A model generated the notes under the pieces. It did no database searches. It saw only the letters and a program-made list of their open reading frames with translations, and was not told where the DNA came from. Positions 60,952-64,000 of a stretch of 64,000 nucleotides of DNA are shown here, one piece after another. This DNA comes from Arthrobacter bussei. GTDB lineage: Bacteria; Actinomycetota; Actinomycetes; Actinomycetales; Micrococcaceae. The first letter of the stretch is position 1; every line of letters begins with the position of its first letter. The stretch spans positions 54,238 through 118,237 of the forward strand of contig NZ_VJXX01000007.1 in assembly GCF_009377195.2 (NCBI RefSeq), given 5' to 3'. Made by a program: the position numbers and the translations under genes.

Positions 60952-61890
60952 TCAGCCCTCCTTCCGCATGCCGCGCAGCTGCACGGCGTAGGCGATGACC
61001 ATGGTGATGATGCCCATGACGATCGCCACGGTGGCGGAGTAGTTGTACTGCTGGCCGGAGAAGCTCAGCGAGTAGGCGTACAGGTTGGGGGTGAAGTACG
61101 TGGAGATGGAGTTCGGCGCGAGGCTCTGCAGGATCGCGGGCTCGTTGAAGAGCTGGAAGCTGCCGATCACCGAGAAGATCGCGGCCACCACCATGGCACC
61201 GCGGATGGCGGGCAGCTTGATGGCGGTGACGAGGCGGAACTGGCTGGCGCCGTCGATCTCCGCGGCCTCGTAGAGGGACTTCGGGATGACACTGAGCGCC
61301 GAGTAGAAGATCAGCATGTTGTAGCCGATGAACTCCCACGTGACGATGTTGCCGATCGAGGCGAGGATCAGGTCCGGGTTCAGCGGGTTGGGGATGTTGG
61401 TGCCGAGCGCCTCGTTGATGTTGCCCACCAGGCCGAACCGCGTGCCGTACATGAAGCCCCACATGAGGCTGGCGACGACGGCAGGGACCGCGTAGGGCAG
61501 GAAGATCGAGATGCGGAAGAAGGATTTGCCGTACAGGCGGCCGCTGTCCAGGGCCAGGGCCACCAGCATGGCGATCAGGAGCATCACCGGGACCTGCACC
61601 GCGAGGAACAGGACCACCCGGATGAGCGAGGACCAGAACTGGGAGTCCTGCAGCACCTGGGCGTAGTTGGCGAGGCCCACGAAGCCGTTGCCGCCCACCA
61701 GCTGGTTGCGGAAGAAGCTCAGGTAGATCGAGTAGGCGATGGGTGCGAGGAACACGAGCGCGAAGACCGCCATGAACGGGCCGATGAACAGCCAGCCGGA
61801 CCAGGAGCTCTTCTGGCCGCGCTTCTGCGCTCGTTTCGCGGGCTTCGGCTGCGTGCCGAGCGCGGCGGGTGGGGGTGACGCCGTCGTCAT
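60952..61890 (-). CDS. Sugar ABC transporter permease 1 (MalF type)
   Basis: A 312-residue permease with six helices: WLFIGPFMAVFALVFLAPIAYSIYLSFF, and EAA loop VIPKSLYEAAEIDGASQFRLVTAIKLPAIRG. First gene of the galactan operon, 89 bases from the divergent lacI-type gene, with two operators between them. Confidence 0.93.
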   Translation of the reverse strand: MTTASPPPAALGTQPKPAKRAQKRGQKSSWSGWLFIGPFMAVFALVFLAPIAYSIYLSFFRNQLVGGNGFVGLANYAQVLQDSQFWSSLIRVVLFLAVQVPVMLLIAMLVALALDSGRLYGKSFFRISIFLPYAVPAVVASLMWGFMYGTRFGLVGNINEALGTNIPNPLNPDLILASIGNIVTWEFIGYNMLIFYSALSVIPKSLYEAAEIDGASQFRLVTAIKLPAIRGAMVVAAIFSVIGSFQLFNEPAILQSLAPNSISTYFTPNLYAYSLSFSGQQYNYSATVAIVMGIITMVIAYAVQLRGMRKEG

Positions 61891-61912
61891 GTTCGTCCTT
61901 GTCCTCGATCGA

Positions 61913-61926
61913 TGTTTGCGTAAACA
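61913..61926. promoter_or_regulatory. LacI-type operator O1
   Basis: TGTTTGCGTAAACA, exact reverse complement of the second site, in the 89-base divergent region between the permease and regulator genes. Confidence 0.85.
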
Positions 61927-61946
61927 CCAGCGTGCGCTCTTCTCGA

Positions 61947-61960
61947 TGTTTACGCAAACA
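61947..61960. promoter_or_regulatory. LacI-type operator O2
   Basis: TGTTTACGCAAACA, 34 bases centre-to-centre from O1, about three helical turns. It lies 19 bases before the regulator start, so autoregulation is likely. Confidence 0.85.
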
Positions 61961-61979
61961 TTGTTGTTACGATGGTCAC

Positions 61980-63023
61980 ATGTCCACCACGCCGCGTCAA
62001 CACTCCATCCGGGATGACCGGCGTGTGTCCATGTCCGACGTCGCCCGGCTGGCCGGTGTCTCGGCGCAGACGGTGTCGCGCGTGTCCAACGGCAGCGCGG
62101 GGGTCATCGATGCGACGCGGCAGCAGGTCATCGCGGCCATGAACGAGCTCGGCTACCGACCCAACAGTGCGGCGCGGGCCCTGAAGCGGGGAAGCTTCCG
62201 GACCATCGGCGTCATCCTGTTCACGCTCTCGACCACCGGGAATGTCCGCACGCTCGAGGCCATCGCGGCCCGGGCCGCGGAGGAGGACTACGCCATCACG
62301 CTGATCCCCGTGGCCGCGCCCACGCAGGCCGGCGTGCGGGGTGCGTTCTCGCGGCTGAACGAGCTGGCGGTGGACGGCATCATCGTGATCATGGAGGTCC
62401 ACCTGCTCGACGCCGCCACGGTGTCCCTGCCGCCGGGCGTCCACGCCGTGGTGGTGGACTCCGATGCCAGCGACGGCTTCAGCGTGATCGACACGGACCA
62501 GGCCGACGGCGCCCGGAAGGCCGTGGAGCATTTGCTGGACCTGGGGCACTCGACGGTGTGGCACGTGGCCGGGCCGTCGGCGTCCTTCGCATCGGAGCGG
62601 CGCGTGAACGCGTGGCGGTCGGTGCTCTCATCCCGGGGATGCGCCGAGCCTGCGTTGCTGCGGGGGGACTGGTCGGCGGACTCGGGCTACCTCGCGGGCC
62701 TGACGTTGGCCGCATCCGACTGCACCGCGGTGTTCGTGGCGAACGACCAGATGGCACTGGGAGTGCTGCGGGCCTTCCACGAGAAGGGCATCCGCGTGCC
62801 TGAGGACGTCTCGATCGTCGGCTTCGACGACATCCCGGACAGCACCTCGTTCAGTCCGCCCCTGACCACCGTGCACCAGGACTTCGCCGAGGTGGGCCGG
62901 CGCTGCGTGGACAAGGTGCTGAAGCAGATGCGGGAGAACTCAACGGAGCCGGGGCTTGATCTCGTGCCGACACGGCTCGTGGTGCGGGGGAGTACCGCCA
63001 TGCATACCGAATTTGCCGTCTAA
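61980..63023 (+). CDS. LacI-family transcriptional regulator of the galactan operon
   Basis: A 347-residue repressor: N-terminal HTH (SMSDVARLAGVSAQTVSRVSNG ... YRPNSAARALKRG) and a C-terminal periplasmic-binding-like effector domain (GVILFTLS, DGIIVIMEVHLLDAATVSL, AVFVANDQMALGVLRAFHEKGIRVPEDVSIVGFDDIPDS). Divergent from the sugar operon and next to two matching operators, so it probably represses both until a galactoside binds. ATG 61980 lacks a clear ribosome site. Confidence 0.93.
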   Translation: MSTTPRQHSIRDDRRVSMSDVARLAGVSAQTVSRVSNGSAGVIDATRQQVIAAMNELGYRPNSAARALKRGSFRTIGVILFTLSTTGNVRTLEAIAARAAEEDYAITLIPVAAPTQAGVRGAFSRLNELAVDGIIVIMEVHLLDAATVSLPPGVHAVVVDSDASDGFSVIDTDQADGARKAVEHLLDLGHSTVWHVAGPSASFASERRVNAWRSVLSSRGCAEPALLRGDWSADSGYLAGLTLAASDCTAVFVANDQMALGVLRAFHEKGIRVPEDVSIVGFDDIPDSTSFSPPLTTVHQDFAEVGRRCVDKVLKQMRENSTEPGLDLVPTRLVVRGSTAMHTEFAV

Positions 63024-63168
63024 TCAGTTGAATCGTGCGTAGTCATAGCTGACGAGGCAAGCCCACTAGGATGGAGTTTCCGACTTGCCAAAGCAACCAA
63101 GGTGAGCACCTAAGTCGAATATCGGTTAATCTCTAACGGACTACGTCTGATTGAGCTAGGGTTCGGTA
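63024..63168. other. Intergenic region before FRG gene
   Basis: A sharp drop in GC is visible from about 63020; TTGAATCG (63029-63036) and later AT-rich stretches could hold a promoter. No tRNA, integrase or direct repeat is visible. Confidence 0.4.
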
Positions 63169-63918
63169 ATGACCATTGCTACCTCTGAAGCTGAAGACGT
63201 GCCCGCGCTAATCAGCCAAGTCATCACACGCGAACCGACGAAACAAATGTGGTTTCGTGGACAAGGGTGTAATACACACGAGCTCAATCCCTCGATATGG
63301 CGGCGGATGCGTCTAAAAGCCTTTCCGGACCCAGTTTCATCCGCTCAAGTACTCGATTTAGAAACCAGATTGATTACACGATTTAGGCAGCGCAGCTTGC
63401 CCTACTGGCCAGCGGGCTACCCGCAGACGGATTGGGAACATTTATTTGCAATGCAGCATTTTGGCTTACCCACGAGATTGCTTGACTGGACCACCAATCT
63501 GTTGATGGCCGTATATTTTGCTCTTGATCACGACGTTTCCAGGTGCCCCTGTGGCACCGACCGCTGCGTGCCAACGATCTGGCTTCTTGATCCAGTCAAG
63601 TTGAACAGGTCTAATCCCCGCCTCCACGGCCTCCCTATTGAGGTTCTAGCGACTAGTGATAAGCACGTGAATCACTGGGAGCCTGGTGTTGAGGATGCTG
63701 TTTTTGCTCCTGACCCCATCGCAATCTACGGCACCTACAACAGCGACAGAATCGCTGCGCAGCACGGGACCTTCACGGTAGCTGGGAAATCGATGACTCC
63801 GTTGGAGGAAGGCGCGGTTGCGGCTGGAACCATAGAGCGAATTCACCTGACTGGAGATGTGAGTCAGCTTTGGCGGCTCTTCGTAAACGAGAGTGTGCGC
63901 TGGGTGCTGGCGGCGTGA
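63169..63918 (+). CDS. FRG domain-containing protein
   Basis: A 249-residue protein with an FRG domain (PF08867): MWFRGQGCNTHELNPSIWRRM and LFAMQHFGLPTRLLDWTTNLLMAVYFAL, named for the conserved FRG. A CPCGTDRC pair of cysteines sits mid-protein. The gene is visibly AT-richer than its neighbours and uses codons rare here (TTA, ATA, AGA, AGG), suggesting horizontal transfer. FRG proteins occur in accessory and mobile regions, some with suspected phage-defence roles, but their activity is unknown. No partner gene is seen; 82 bases remain to the window edge. Confidence 0.82.
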   Translation: MTIATSEAEDVPALISQVITREPTKQMWFRGQGCNTHELNPSIWRRMRLKAFPDPVSSAQVLDLETRLITRFRQRSLPYWPAGYPQTDWEHLFAMQHFGLPTRLLDWTTNLLMAVYFALDHDVSRCPCGTDRCVPTIWLLDPVKLNRSNPRLHGLPIEVLATSDKHVNHWEPGVEDAVFAPDPIAIYGTYNSDRIAAQHGTFTVAGKSMTPLEEGAVAAGTIERIHLTGDVSQLWRLFVNESVRWVLAA

Positions 63919-64000
63919 GCAGGGTGGGCGCGTCGGTGACGGGATAAAGGTCGAGGCCTTCCGATGATGGAAGTTCTGACGCTATCCACCCGAAAGACCT

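Noticed and set aside
63169..63918. FRG gene as part of a complete toxin-antitoxin or CBASS-type locus
   Set aside because: No partner gene is visible inside the window, so calling a complete system would be unsupported.
1..64000. CRISPR arrays, insertion sequences, rRNA genes or a replication origin
   Set aside because: No regularly spaced direct repeats with unique spacers, transposase motifs, rRNA sequence or DnaA-box clusters were found. The tandem repeats listed have no unique spacers.

Overview
The window is GC-rich chromosomal DNA packed with short intergenic gaps, four-base ATGA/GTGA gene overlaps and many GTG starts. Its gene set (DUF4193, DUF6458, an IdeR-type iron box, a DesA3-like desaturase with its reductase, LtrA, a PRC-barrel/DUF2382 protein) points to an actinobacterium, most likely Arthrobacter or a close Micrococcaceae relative. 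That assignment is inferred from gene content; no 16S gene is present.

Layout. 1-4530: phosphate uptake (3' part of pstC, then pstA and pstB; convergent low-affinity Pit transporter with a DUF47/PhoU-like partner). 4742-10130: an unknown protein, tRNA-Lys, a ZIP metal transporter, a secreted endonuclease/exonuclease/phosphatase-fold enzyme, a small basic protein, and an unrecognised pair made of a duplicated-HTH regulator and a seven-helix membrane protein behind a long palindrome. 10370-14588: fructose PTS operon fruR-fruK-fruA-ptsH. 14775-24000: envelope and stress proteins (DUF6458, GlsB-like, EcsC-like, DUF445), a glycerophosphodiesterase, a GH15 glycosidase, a zinc alcohol dehydrogenase, AzlCD and YnfA. 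24173-27401: pta-ackA. 27604-33831: ArsR/SRPBCC pair, desaturase plus reductase divergent from a PucR-type regulator broken by one in-frame TGA, AlkA-type glycosylase and an SDR. 34151-39755: DUF4193, a lipoprotein, a hydrolase, an AEC permease, LtrA, DUF2382 and a VOC protein. 39980-43912: iron-siderophore ABC importer behind an iron box. 44061-47727: an acidic 50-residue protein, manganese catalase, a CPBP protease, DUF1059 and an ECF sigma factor. 47775-52446: lipoprotein-adaptor-ATPase-permease operon of the MacAB type. 53148-63023: a LacI-controlled operon for beta-1,6-galactan use. 63169-63918: an AT-richer FRG-domain gene that looks acquired.

How they work together. The clearest functional unit is the last operon. 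A secreted GH30 enzyme would cut beta-1,6-galactan side chains (as in plant arabinogalactan proteins), the ABC importer would bring in the oligosaccharides, a cytoplasmic GH42 beta-galactosidase would finish them, and LacI would control the set through two matching operators. The phosphate, iron and fructose clusters are conventional.

Points that stand out: a motif of the form C-N-AAGC-M-T-R-CT upstream of four stress-type genes; the single TGA in the PucR regulator; the HTH/membrane pair with its palindrome; tandem repeats that begin at or next to gene stop codons; and two related inverted-repeat elements flanking the ArsR/SRPBCC pair. No CRISPR array, insertion sequence, rRNA gene or replication origin was seen.
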